Shown piece after piece: positions 43,997-50,979 of a stretch of 50,979 nt of DNA; within the stretch, counting starts at the first letter, position 1, and each line of letters begins with the position of its first letter. The notes under the pieces were generated by a model, which saw only the letters and a program-made list of their open reading frames with translations, made no database searches and had not been told where the DNA came from. A program made the translations under genes and the position numbers. Source of the stretch: Nonomuraea longispora (GTDB lineage: Bacteria; Actinomycetota; Actinomycetes; Streptosporangiales; Streptosporangiaceae); NCBI RefSeq assembly GCF_004348345.1, contig NZ_SMJZ01000037.1:1-50979 (forward strand), read 5' to 3'.

Positions 43997-46048
43997 CTAA
44001 TTGTGCCTCGAATGTCCTTTGTTGTAGCCCGACGTCAATGCTTCATCGATCTTTTCCCATCGTTTCCCGGCAAGGGCATCTTCCAGCCATGTCTCGTATG
44101 CCTGGAGCCGCGGATGGCTGTTGCCGTCGTGCGGTGCCATCTCCTTGCGCGTCATGAGGGAGTTCCCGTCGTCTTTCAGGAAGTTGAAGCGGGAATCTCG
44201 GGGATTCTCACCCTTCTCTCGGCCTGGTAGCGAAGCCCATGGATGCGTCTTGTCGGGAGGATCGGATTTGCCGAACAACCCATGCCTGAGCATGGCGTCC
44301 GCGGCGATCTGGTCTAGCAAGAACTGAGCCTTGTTCTCCGCCACGTTGGCATCGTACTTGGCCTTTTCTGTGTTCTTGTTGGTCTTGGCGGCATCTTCGA
44401 TCATGCTGGTCCATGAGCCCAGCGTTGCCGCCGTTATAGCCGCAGCCGCTGCTTGCGGAATCCCGAGGCCGGTGTTGACGACAGCCATGAAGACTTTCAT
44501 GTTCCGTTCTTGGGCCGCGTCCAATTCCTGGCCCTGCTTGATCTTCGCGAGTCCGCTGGCTTCGGTGATCAGTCCGAAACCGGCGCCGGCTTCTGTCGCA
44601 TTGATCAGAAGGTGCCTGGGGTCTCCGGTCTCGGCAGTTCGGGCAGCGCCATGGTCGAGTAACTTCTTTCCCCAAGCGGTCTGCGCCGCCGCGACAGCCG
44701 CCAACGCCTTGGGATCGTGTTTGAAGGCGTCTCTCATGACGAGGCGCAGATCCTCCTTCTGAAACTGGGCACCCCAGACTCGATCCTCTTGGGGCATGTG
44801 CGTGCGCTCAACCTCGAACACAGCGGAATCGTCATCGCTGGTGCCTTTGGCGACGCGGTTGACGTCGTTGATGTACGCGGCCAGGATGCGCGCGGTGCTG
44901 CCGGTCGTCGCGAAGGAAGGGCCCTCGGTGCCCGTAAGGACGCGCTGAGCTTCCCAGCGGATGAAGTCCGAAGCTATCTTCGCCGAAATAAATCCCGGCG
45001 ACGGCTTCTGCGCGGTGCCGTCGCGGTCTCGGTACGTCATGGTCGCGGCCTCCAGCGCCTTGCCGAAAGCGTTCCCCCCGTCATACATCGGTCGCTCGGT
45101 AACGTACCTCTTCATGATGCTGGGATCGCCGGAGAAGAAGTCCTGGGCGGCCTTCGGATGCTTGGCCAACGCCTCCATCACACCGACCATCGGATCCTGC
45201 GGGATGCTGGCCGAAGCGGCATCGTTCCACGACTTGCGGTCCAGACCGTCCAACGTCTTGGCGATGGCCACCAGGAAATCCCGCTCGAAAGTGCCATGAG
45301 GAAGCAGCGCCGATAGCCCGTGCTGATCCACCGGTACCCGCAGATTCGACAGCATTTCCTTCTGCCATGACGCGTTCAGCCGCGAACTTGCCGCGCCGAG
45401 CGCCTTGCCCAGCGCCGCCTGTAATCGCTTCTTGCCCGCATCCTTCTGGTACACCAGCGCCGCCATGAGATGCCGGAACCGCTCCGGCCCCAACGCGTAC
45501 ATCAACGACGTGGCAAAACCTTCGTCCCCGGACCGCTTCTCCAGATTGGCGATGGTCTTCTCGTCCACCTTGCCGTTCCGGTCGACCTCGCGCAGCTTGA
45601 GTGCGGCGGCGTACACGTCGGGATCGCCGGAAGCCCCGCTGTACAGCGCCTCGTCGAACGGGCGCAGCCCACCAGTCGCATCCGTGCCCCATTCTGTGGT
45701 CACGGCCTGGATGGTCTCATTGCGGCGCCGTAACTCTGGCCGCTTGGCCCCGATCCAGTTGCCCAGCTCCCGCATGGCGTTCAGCCGCGAGGTGTCCAGG
45801 TCGAGGTTCTGCAGCATCCGCCGGATTTGCGGCTCGTTGCGGCCGAGCGTGTTCTCCGCCTGGCCGAGGTCACGCTCGAAGTCGTGCATCAGCGTCGGGT
45901 CGATCCCCATATACCCCCAGTCGGGCGGCTGTGCCACCGCCGGCGGGGTCAAGGAAGGAGGTGCCGGTTCCGTGTCGGTATGGGCGGGCTGTTCGGGTTG
46001 CGGGCGTTCAGGTGACGGCTGGGGAAGCGGCGATGGCGGGGTCGTCAT
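43997..46048 (-). CDS. Large WXG-like (type VII-associated) protein
   Basis: 683 residues, no signal peptide. Pro-rich N-terminus (PLPQPSPERPQPEQPAHTDT), then a helical hairpin with a W-x-G turn (DLGQAENTLGRNEPQIRRML, RELGNWIGAKRPELRRRNET). A long helical body follows, resembling large actinobacterial proteins that accompany WXG100 partners (ATSLMYALGPERFRHLMAAL, DWI-like RWEAQRVLTG). The hydrophobic patch FMAVVNTGLGIPQAAAAAIT near residues 532-551 could insert in membranes. The C-terminus is basic/polar with no recognised enzyme motif. First gene of the operon. It may be a type VII substrate or structural partner; this is inferred. Confidence 0.65.
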   Translation of the reverse strand: MTTPPSPLPQPSPERPQPEQPAHTDTEPAPPSLTPPAVAQPPDWGYMGIDPTLMHDFERDLGQAENTLGRNEPQIRRMLQNLDLDTSRLNAMRELGNWIGAKRPELRRRNETIQAVTTEWGTDATGGLRPFDEALYSGASGDPDVYAAALKLREVDRNGKVDEKTIANLEKRSGDEGFATSLMYALGPERFRHLMAALVYQKDAGKKRLQAALGKALGAASSRLNASWQKEMLSNLRVPVDQHGLSALLPHGTFERDFLVAIAKTLDGLDRKSWNDAASASIPQDPMVGVMEALAKHPKAAQDFFSGDPSIMKRYVTERPMYDGGNAFGKALEAATMTYRDRDGTAQKPSPGFISAKIASDFIRWEAQRVLTGTEGPSFATTGSTARILAAYINDVNRVAKGTSDDDSAVFEVERTHMPQEDRVWGAQFQKEDLRLVMRDAFKHDPKALAAVAAAQTAWGKKLLDHGAARTAETGDPRHLLINATEAGAGFGLITEASGLAKIKQGQELDAAQERNMKVFMAVVNTGLGIPQAAAAAITAATLGSWTSMIEDAAKTNKNTEKAKYDANVAENKAQFLLDQIAADAMLRHGLFGKSDPPDKTHPWASLPGREKGENPRDSRFNFLKDDGNSLMTRKEMAPHDGNSHPRLQAYETWLEDALAGKRWEKIDEALTSGYNKGHSRHN

Positions 46049-46215
46049 GACGAGTCTCCAGCACCTACGAGGACCATCGCATTGTCCCCCGGCTGCATTT
46101 TTCTTGCGAGAGGCGCATAACGCATCAGCATGGTCATTTCTCGGCTGTGAGTTGCTGAGACGCCAGGATGTACGCAGCGCGCGTCCTGCGGGTTCGCTCC
46201 TATAGGTAGAGGGTT

Positions 46216-46851
46216 ACACCCAGGCCCACGTGCGCGGGGATCACGCCACCCGTCGAACACGTCCCCGCCAGGGTGGGCCCATCCCCGCGTGCGCGGGGAG
46301 CACCAGGTCTTGATGTGCCGGGCCAAGATCTGCATGGGACCATCCCCGCGTGCGCGGGGAGCACTCACCACGGACGGCAGCCTTAACCAGGTCGACGGGA
46401 CCATCCCCGCGTGCGCGGGGAGCACAACTGGCCGCCCTTGCTCGGCACCGTGTAGGTGGGACCATCCCCGCGTGCGCGGGGAGCACGCTGGGCCCGAGCG
46501 GACCTCGCCCAACACTGCGGGACCATCCCCGCGTGCGCGGGGAGCACTGACCAGGCCCGATAGGATCTGGTCATGGCTGTGGACCATCCCCGCGTGCGCG
46601 GGGAGCACACCGCTGTGACGACGCCGGGTGTGGCTGTGGCGGGACCATCCCCGCGTGCGCGGGGAGCACCGCATGGTCTTCGTCAACTCCATGGGCGACC
46701 TGGGACCATCCCCGCGTGCGCGGGGAGCACGAGCTGATCACCGAGGCCGCGTCATCGACCGGGGACCATCCCCGCGTGCGCGGGGAGCACTGCTGCTGGG
46801 TCTCGGGGGTGTGGTCGTCGTGGGGACCATCCCCGCGTGCGCGGGGAGCAC
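46216..46851 (-). CRISPR. CRISPR array 4, type I-E
   Basis: Ten full repeats at 46275, 46336, 46397, 46458, 46519, 46580, 46641, 46702, 46762 and 46823, plus a degenerate leader-distal unit at 46216-46244. One spacer (46731-46761) is 31 bp; the others are 32. Variants: 46275 (GGGCCCATCC) and 46580 (first G to T). Orientation as arrays 1 and 3, leader on the right. No cas genes adjoin. Confidence 0.96.
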
Positions 46852-47116
46852 CCTCCACGACCTGCGGTTTTACCGGTAGCCGAGGCCATTTCTGAGCACT
46901 TTCGCGGAATCGGACATTTCGCCACTCTCCTGGGAGGGCTATGGAGACGGGTGGAACTGTGAACCAGCAACGCCTTGCACGCCGCTGAGCGGCAGCGCGT
47001 CCGCGAGCGTGTCGGTCCGGTGCAGCTCCATGCTCGCCTCCGCCCGAGCTTTGCGCACGTATTTGGCACGATCACCCGCTAACGATCATCCACAGCCGCA
47101 CACCACCGGACACATC
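46852..47116 (-). promoter_or_regulatory. Leader of array 4 and tRNA-proximal gap
   Basis: The conserved leader block reads GAGCACTTTCGCGGAATCGG-ACAT on the plus strand at 46894-46917, again 42 bp from the repeat, with CCTCCACGACCTGCGG at the repeat edge. Further right, TTTGCGCACGTATTTGGCAC at 47050-47069 repeats the motif at 17358-17377. Otherwise nothing was recognised. Confidence 0.65.
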
Positions 47117-47153
47117 AAAAAGCCCTCGACCGACGTTTCCGCTGGTCAAGGGC
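47117..47153 (-). terminator. Rho-independent terminator of tRNA-Arg
   Basis: Read on the minus strand, GCCCTTGACC (47153-47144), a 12-nt loop and GGTCGAGGGC (47131-47122) form a 10-bp stem with one G-T pair, followed by TTTTT (47121-47117). It lies 20 bp after the tRNA end. Confidence 0.75.
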
Positions 47154-47173
47154 GCTTTGATGCTGGTTGAACC

Positions 47174-47249
47174 TGGTGCCCCCGGCAGGATTCGAACCTG
47201 CGGCACCCGCTTTAGGAGAGCGGTGCTCTATCCCCTGAGCTACGGAGGC
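47174..47249 (-). tRNA. tRNA-Arg (anticodon CCT)
   Basis: Acceptor GCCTCCG pairs with CGGGGGC; D arm GCTC/GAGC; anticodon arm CCGCT-CTCCTAA-AGCGG with anticodon CCT; T arm GCAGG-TTCGAAT-CCTGC; discriminator A, and CCA is encoded (plus-strand TGG at 47174-47176). The length of 76 with CCA is normal. Reads AGG codons. Its 3' half (47176-47218) is duplicated at 17251-17293 and, split, at 7615/9320, so it serves as the integration site of the island. Confidence 0.95.
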
Positions 47250-47399
47250 GGACCCTCGTAAGCCTAGCGAAAGTCTGGCACTGCGTGGGACGTGGAGCCG
47301 GGGTGAGTTTGGTCGGGTTGGTTATGGGCGTTCTGAGCTGCGGTAAAGGCATGGCAAGTGATCGGATTGTGCCTCGGCAAGCGTGGATAGCGTCTGCCT

Positions 47400-47897
47400 G
47401 TGACCAGGAGGCGATGCGCGCGTACCCGTCGGCGGCCCGTTGTGTTGTTCGGGGCGTTGCTGGCGCCGGCGATCCTTGCCGGTGGGTTGTTGGCGGGGGA
47501 GATGAAGGGGTTCGAGCGGGACGTACGGGTGACCGGTGCTGGGCACGGTGTCGACTACGGCGTTGGGCGTGGTGGCGGGATGGTGGTGTTGGCACCGGTG
47601 CGGTTGCCTGCCCCCGCGCATCCGGATCGGGTGTACGAGGGTGTGGTGCCGGTTGTTGTCCGGGAGGCTGCTGAGCCGGTTCGGCCGGTTCCGGTCGTCC
47701 CCGCGCCGGAATCGGAGGAGAAGGCGGAGCCCGAGCGGGTGGCGGTCGAGGAGCGGGTGACGCCTGTGCCTGCGCAAACGGAGGCGTCGTGCCCGGGGGA
47801 GTGGGCGGACACGTGGTTGTGGGAGTTGTGCCGGGATCGGCAGCAGGCCGTGGATCCGGGGACGGGCGCTGACAGGGGGCTGCTGCCGGGGATCTGA
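47400..47897 (+). CDS. Hypothetical anchored/secreted protein
   Basis: 165 residues. Arg-rich start (TRRRCARTRRRPVV) then one membrane or signal segment (LFGALLAPAILAGGLLAGE). A Pro/Val/Glu-rich exported part (VRPVPVVPAPESEEKAEPER) is followed by two cysteines near the end (EASCPGEWADTWLWELCRD) that could form a disulfide. No family recognised. The GTG start is tentative; no strong ribosome-binding site seen. First gene on the chromosome side of the tRNA. Confidence 0.6.
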   Translation: MTRRRCARTRRRPVVLFGALLAPAILAGGLLAGEMKGFERDVRVTGAGHGVDYGVGRGGGMVVLAPVRLPAPAHPDRVYEGVVPVVVREAAEPVRPVPVVPAPESEEKAEPERVAVEERVTPVPAQTEASCPGEWADTWLWELCRDRQQAVDPGTGADRGLLPGI

Positions 47898-48069
47898 ACC
47901 GTGGGCCGGTGGGCGGCGTACTGATTGGTAGGGCGCGTTGTGGGTTGACCGTACAAAGTGGGTTTTTTGTCTCATAACAGCTCTTCGGAGTTCGCTCCGG
48001 ACACTCTGAGGGCTGTAGTAACGTGCGTGCCTGACCCCGGTAACGAGTTTGCAAACGGAGGAGTCGAAC

Positions 48070-49137
48070 GTGCCAGCCCCTCGGTCAGCGGGTCTGATCG
48101 TGGTCGTCATGGCGATGGCTTCCCTCCTTACGCCGCCCGCGCAGGCTCGGGCTGAGGCGCACAAGCCGCGTGATCCCTCCGGCCTGACCGCGTTGCGGCA
48201 GGAGGCCGAGAAGTCGGCCAAGGAGCTCGAGGACGCCACCAAGGCCCTCGAGAAGCGGCGGGCGGAGATCGCCGCCTCGGAGAAGCAGCTCGCATCCAAG
48301 CTCACCGCCCTGCAGAAGCTGGAGGGCCGGCTCGCGGTGATGCGGCGGCCCGTGGCCGAGATGGTCGAGTTGATGTACGAGCAACCGGTGGCGGCGGACG
48401 GGGTGCTTCCGTTTCTGTCCGGTACGTCGGATCAGAAGACGCTGCGGGCGTTGACGGACGCGACCCACATGGTGAACACGCGGCAACAGGCGGTCGAGCA
48501 GACCAGCACGCTCTACAAGGAGGCCGAGCGGCTGGCCGCTGAGGCGCAGGAGCTGCGGGCCGGCAACCTGCTGGCCGAAGCGCAGATTGCGGCCGAGGTG
48601 GACACGTTGCGCAAGCGGTCGGACAAGATCGTGAAGTCGGTGACGGCGGCGCTGGTCAAGCTGGGCATCAAGGTCGACAAAGTCGGGCGGGACGCGCTGG
48701 GGTGCAACCCGCTGCGGGCGGCGACGGCCGACAACTATCCCAACGGGCTGATCCCCAAGGGCATGCTGTGCCCCCTGCAGCAGAAGGGGCACAGCCTCAG
48801 AGCCGACGCCACCATCGCGTTCGTGAGTCTGAACGAGGCGTATCGCAAGCGGTTCGGCAAGTCGATGTGCGTGACCGACGCCTACCGCAGCCTCGCCGAG
48901 CAGCAATCGGTCTATTACCGGCGGCCGGGGTTCGCCGCGGTGCCGGGGCGGAGCAACCACGGGCTCGGGCTGGCCGTCGACCTGTGTGGCGGGGTGGAGA
49001 GGGCGGGGACGGCGGAGTTCGTCTGGATGGAGAAGAACTCCAAGCGGTATGGGTGGTTCCATCCTCCCTGGGCCTACACCGGTCCAATCGAGCCGTGGCA
49101 CTGGGAATATGACCCCGACATCGACTCGGTGCTCTAG
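48070..49137 (+). CDS. VanY-like D,D-carboxypeptidase with coiled coil
   Basis: 355 residues. Signal peptide (GLIVVVMAMASLLTPPAQAR-A), a long coiled coil at about 40-190 (LRQEAEKSAKELEDATKALE; KRRAEIAASEKQLASKLTAL), and a C-terminal peptidase M15/VanY domain: FVSLNEAYRKRFGKSMCVTD, AYRSLAEQQ, SNHGLGLAVDLCGG (zinc His and Asp) and EPWHWEYD (second His pair). It should act on peptidoglycan outside the membrane, trimming D-Ala or similar. GTG at 48070 is chosen because GGAGGA lies at 48057-48062. The frame stays open to a TTG at 48049, but that is upstream of the Shine-Dalgarno site. It converges on mscL with a 4-nt overlap. Confidence 0.85.
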   Translation: MPAPRSAGLIVVVMAMASLLTPPAQARAEAHKPRDPSGLTALRQEAEKSAKELEDATKALEKRRAEIAASEKQLASKLTALQKLEGRLAVMRRPVAEMVELMYEQPVAADGVLPFLSGTSDQKTLRALTDATHMVNTRQQAVEQTSTLYKEAERLAAEAQELRAGNLLAEAQIAAEVDTLRKRSDKIVKSVTAALVKLGIKVDKVGRDALGCNPLRAATADNYPNGLIPKGMLCPLQQKGHSLRADATIAFVSLNEAYRKRFGKSMCVTDAYRSLAEQQSVYYRRPGFAAVPGRSNHGLGLAVDLCGGVERAGTAEFVWMEKNSKRYGWFHPPWAYTGPIEPWHWEYDPDIDSVL

Positions 49138-49532
49138 ACGGTGGCGACTTCCGCGCTGCAGAACGCGCAACGGGAGGCGGCCTTGGGGATCTCCGACAGG
49201 CATTCGGGACAGTCGCGGGTCGTCGCCTCGACCTTGGCGGTCAGACGATCTTTGACGTGGGCGTAGGGCTTGACGACGAAGAAGTAGACGACGCCGGCGA
49301 CGATCAGGAACGACACCACCGCGTTGATGAAGTTGCCGTACATGAAGTCGGACCGGCCGACCGTGATCTTGAGCGAGGCGAAGTCGGGCAGCCCGCCGAA
49401 GGCCGAGATCAGCGGCGTGAGCAGGTCTTTCACGAACGATTGCACGATCGAGTTGAAGGCGGCCCCGATGACGACGGCCACAGCCAGGTCGATGACGTTC
49501 CCCTGCATGAGGAACTTCCTGAATCCACTCAT
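49134..49532 (-). CDS. mscL: MscL mechanosensitive channel with zinc-ribbon tail
   Basis: 132 residues. MSGFRKFLMQGNVIDLAVAV then VIGAAFNSIVQSFVKDLLTP is the classic MscL amphipathic helix and pore-lining TM1; TM2 is FINAVVSFLIVAGVVYFFVV. The C-terminal bundle is replaced or extended by CPECLSEIPKAASRCAFC, a zinc ribbon found in actinobacterial MscL proteins. It releases solutes on hypo-osmotic shock. The ATG at 49532 begins the family's usual N-terminus; the longer upstream frame overlaps the SAF gene and is rejected. The stop overlaps the convergent peptidase gene. Confidence 0.93.
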   Translation of the reverse strand: MSGFRKFLMQGNVIDLAVAVVIGAAFNSIVQSFVKDLLTPLISAFGGLPDFASLKITVGRSDFMYGNFINAVVSFLIVAGVVYFFVVKPYAHVKDRLTAKVEATTRDCPECLSEIPKAASRCAFCSAEVATV

Positions 49533-49555
49533 GCAGATGGATGGTAGCGGCGCGC

Positions 49556-50146
49556 TCACGTGCCGCCACCCGGATTGATGGTGATCGAAAGGCGGCCGCC
49601 GGACTGCGCGGCGGCCAGCTCGGCCGCCTGGGTCAGGGTGGTCGCGAGCACGATCAAGGCGCCGTGGTCGTCGCCGGACTCCCTCGTGGACTCCGGGATG
49701 GACAGGACCGTCAGCTCCGACGCGATCTGGCGGGCTGGCAGGCCTTCCTGCCAGGACGCCAGCACGCCGATCGTGGAGCCGGGCGTGATGAGCTCGACCG
49801 CCGCGGCGTCGGCTATGCGCACCGGGGCGGCCACCATGCCGGGCGGCAGGCGGAAGGAGTGGAGGAGGCGGACGTCGGTCAGCGGCTCGCCCTTGCGCAT
49901 CGGGGTGGCGAGGACCTGGCCGGCCCGCGTGGTGCGCACCGCTCCTGACGGCGGGCGGTCGAACGGGACGGGGCTGAAGTCGTCGGGGTCGAGCGGGCCG
50001 GGAGACAGGTCGCGCGCCGCCACCAGCACCGTGGGACCGTCGGCGGGACGCGTGGCGAGGTAGGCGGACAGGACGGCGACCGCGGCCGTCGCCGCCGCGA
50101 CGAGACGGCGGCGACGGCCGTAGCGGCGCAGCCAGGTCTGGATCAC
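49556..50146 (-). CDS. SAF-domain protein (CpaB/RcpC-like)
   Basis: 196 residues. N-terminal membrane anchor after an Arg cluster (RRYGRRRRLVAAATAAVAVL), then a SAF domain (TVLVAARDLSPGPLDPDDFS; GQVLATPMRKGEPLTDVRLL) and an RcpC-like region (AVELITPGSTIGVLASWQEG; LTVLSIPESTRESGDDHGAL). CpaB/RcpC proteins belong to Flp-pilus assembly, but no tad genes are nearby, so the role is open. GTG at 50146 overlaps the MTAP stop (GTGA), so the two are co-translated. Confidence 0.85.
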   Translation of the reverse strand: MIQTWLRRYGRRRRLVAAATAAVAVLSAYLATRPADGPTVLVAARDLSPGPLDPDDFSPVPFDRPPSGAVRTTRAGQVLATPMRKGEPLTDVRLLHSFRLPPGMVAAPVRIADAAAVELITPGSTIGVLASWQEGLPARQIASELTVLSIPESTRESGDDHGALIVLATTLTQAAELAAAQSGGRLSITINPGGGT

Positions 50147-50949
50147 GGCAGTTCGAACGGGTGGTCGATGCCGTCGAGGGCGGCGGGGCAGGGGCAGCCG
50201 CGCTCCTCGGGAAGCGCCTGCACCGTCTCGGCCACGAGGGTGCGCATGCGGGCGACATTCTGCGCGAAGAACTTGAGCACCTCGTCGTGGGTGACGCCCT
50301 GGCCGGTCTCCACCCCGGCGTCGTGGTCGGTCACCAGGCACAGCGAGGTGTAGCACAGGGCCAGCTCACGGGCGAGGATCGCCTCGGGGTGGCCGGTCAT
50401 GCCGACGATCGACCAGCCGTTGCCCGCGAACCACTGCGACTCCGCTCGCGTGGAGAAGCGCGGGCCCTCGATCACCACCAGCGTGCCGCCGTCGACGGTC
50501 TCCCAGCCGCCGGCTTCGGCGGCTCGCACGGCCACGGCCCGGCCGGACAGGCAGTAGGGGTCGGCGAACGGGACGTGGACGGCACCGTCGGCGTCGTAAT
50601 AGGTCTGGACGCGGCCTGAGGTGCGGTCGATGAGCTGGTCGGGGACGACCAGGGTGCCAGGGCCGTATTCGGCCTTCAGCGAGCCCACGGCGCTGGGCGC
50701 GAGCACCTGCCGCACGCCGAGTGAGCGCAGCGCCCAGAGGTTGGCGCGGTAGGGGATGCGGTGGGGAGGGAAACGGTGGTTGCGGCCATGCCGGGGGATG
50801 AACGCCACGGAACGTGCGCCGATGCGCCCGACCGTGACGACATCGCTCGGCGGTCCGTAGGGGGTGGAGAGCTCGATCTCTTCCGCGTCGTCCAGCAGGG
50901 AGTAGAAGCCTGAGCCGCCGATGACGCCGATGTCTGCGCGAGTGACCAT
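50143..50949 (-). CDS. mtnP: S-methyl-5'-thioadenosine phosphorylase
   Basis: 268 residues of the PNP/MTAP family. It cleaves methylthioadenosine with phosphate to adenine and methylthioribose-1-phosphate in the methionine salvage pathway. Motifs: ADIGVIGGSGFYSLL, IPRHGRNHRFPPHRIPYRAN (phosphate/substrate site), GPRFSTRAESQWF, IVGMTGHPEAILARELALCY (the family's G-M-T-x-x-P-E) and VTDHDAG (base-binding Asp). Complete, ATG start. Coupled with the SAF gene; typical chromosomal housekeeping gene. Confidence 0.93.
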   Translation of the reverse strand: MVTRADIGVIGGSGFYSLLDDAEEIELSTPYGPPSDVVTVGRIGARSVAFIPRHGRNHRFPPHRIPYRANLWALRSLGVRQVLAPSAVGSLKAEYGPGTLVVPDQLIDRTSGRVQTYYDADGAVHVPFADPYCLSGRAVAVRAAEAGGWETVDGGTLVVIEGPRFSTRAESQWFAGNGWSIVGMTGHPEAILARELALCYTSLCLVTDHDAGVETGQGVTHDEVLKFFAQNVARMRTLVAETVQALPEERGCPCPAALDGIDHPFELP

Positions 50950-50979
50950 GGCGAGAGAGTAGCCGGGGCGGGCGAGGGG

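Larger units (their letters stand above)
17251..47218. mobile_element. Genomic island in tRNA-Arg(CCT)
   Basis: The segment is bounded by the 43-bp direct repeat described at 17251-17293 and 47176-47218. Its contents are CRISPR arrays 1-4, a type I-E cas operon, an AICE with its own tyrosine integrase, and a WXG-type operon. One integrase (40905-42299) is present and lies 4.9 kb from the tRNA, farther than usual, so either it drove integration and arrays 3-4 arrived later, or a different lost integrase did. The boundaries are seen directly; joint mobility is inferred. Confidence 0.6.

Noticed and set aside
48085..49569. 494-codon minus-strand frame opposite the VanY-like gene
   Set aside because: Composition shadow; the plus strand carries the signal peptide, coiled coil and zinc ligands.

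Overview
The window is GC-rich DNA with strong third-position GC bias, a WhiB-family protein, RHS/LamG exoproteins and an actinomycete-type integrative element. It is therefore from an actinobacterium, most likely Streptosporangiales (Nonomuraea-like); the order is an inference from gene content. Only the right end (about 47.2-51.0 kb) looks like ordinary chromosome: tRNA-Arg(CCT), a small membrane protein, a VanY-like peptidase, MscL, a SAF-domain protein and methylthioadenosine phosphorylase. Everything to the left looks like accessory DNA accreted at the 3' end of that tRNA. A 43-bp copy of the tRNA 3' half lies at 17251-17293, and a second, IS-split copy lies at 7615-7638 plus 9320-9341.

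Left segment (1-17.2 kb): a toxin and transposon graveyard. It holds an IS5-type transposase tail, an RHS-repeat/Hint polymorphic toxin without a signal peptide whose C-terminal toxin tip is frameshifted, remnants of its immunity protein, an ERCC4 nuclease fused to an Lsr2-like DNA-binding tail, and an IS110-family element inserted precisely in the old tRNA-derived att site. Next come a secreted LamG/LamG/NucA-NucB nuclease with a possible immunity partner, and a fragment of another RHS N-terminal module. The IS110 non-coding left end contains segments that match its target and its own donor junction as a bridge RNA should.

Middle segment (17.3-29.1 kb): a complete type I-E CRISPR-Cas locus, cas3-cas8e-cas11-cas7e-cas5e-cas6e-cas1-cas2, with overlapping genes. 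Array 1 points away from cas3 and array 2 follows cas2. Two more arrays (3 and 4) lie at 42.4-42.8 and 46.2-46.9 kb. All four have a conserved leader block at the same 42-bp distance from the first repeat. Arrays 1 and 2 share one identical spacer.

Segment 29.1-42.3 kb: a compact AICE (actinomycete integrative and conjugative element). It encodes two GntR regulators (one with tandem winged helices), an APH-family kinase, a TPR regulator, a string of small zinc-ribbon/WhiB/membrane proteins, a DUF2637 protein, a TraB/FtsK translocase, Prim-Pol plus DUF3987 replication proteins, excisionase and tyrosine integrase. It lies between the leader-distal tails of arrays 2 and 3. Between arrays 3 and 4 is a three-gene minus-strand operon: a large WXG-like protein, a lipoprotein and a WXG100-like protein, suggestive of type VII secretion. 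The island therefore combines defence (CRISPR), transfer (AICE) and antagonism (RHS, nuclease and WXG proteins) at one tRNA hot spot.
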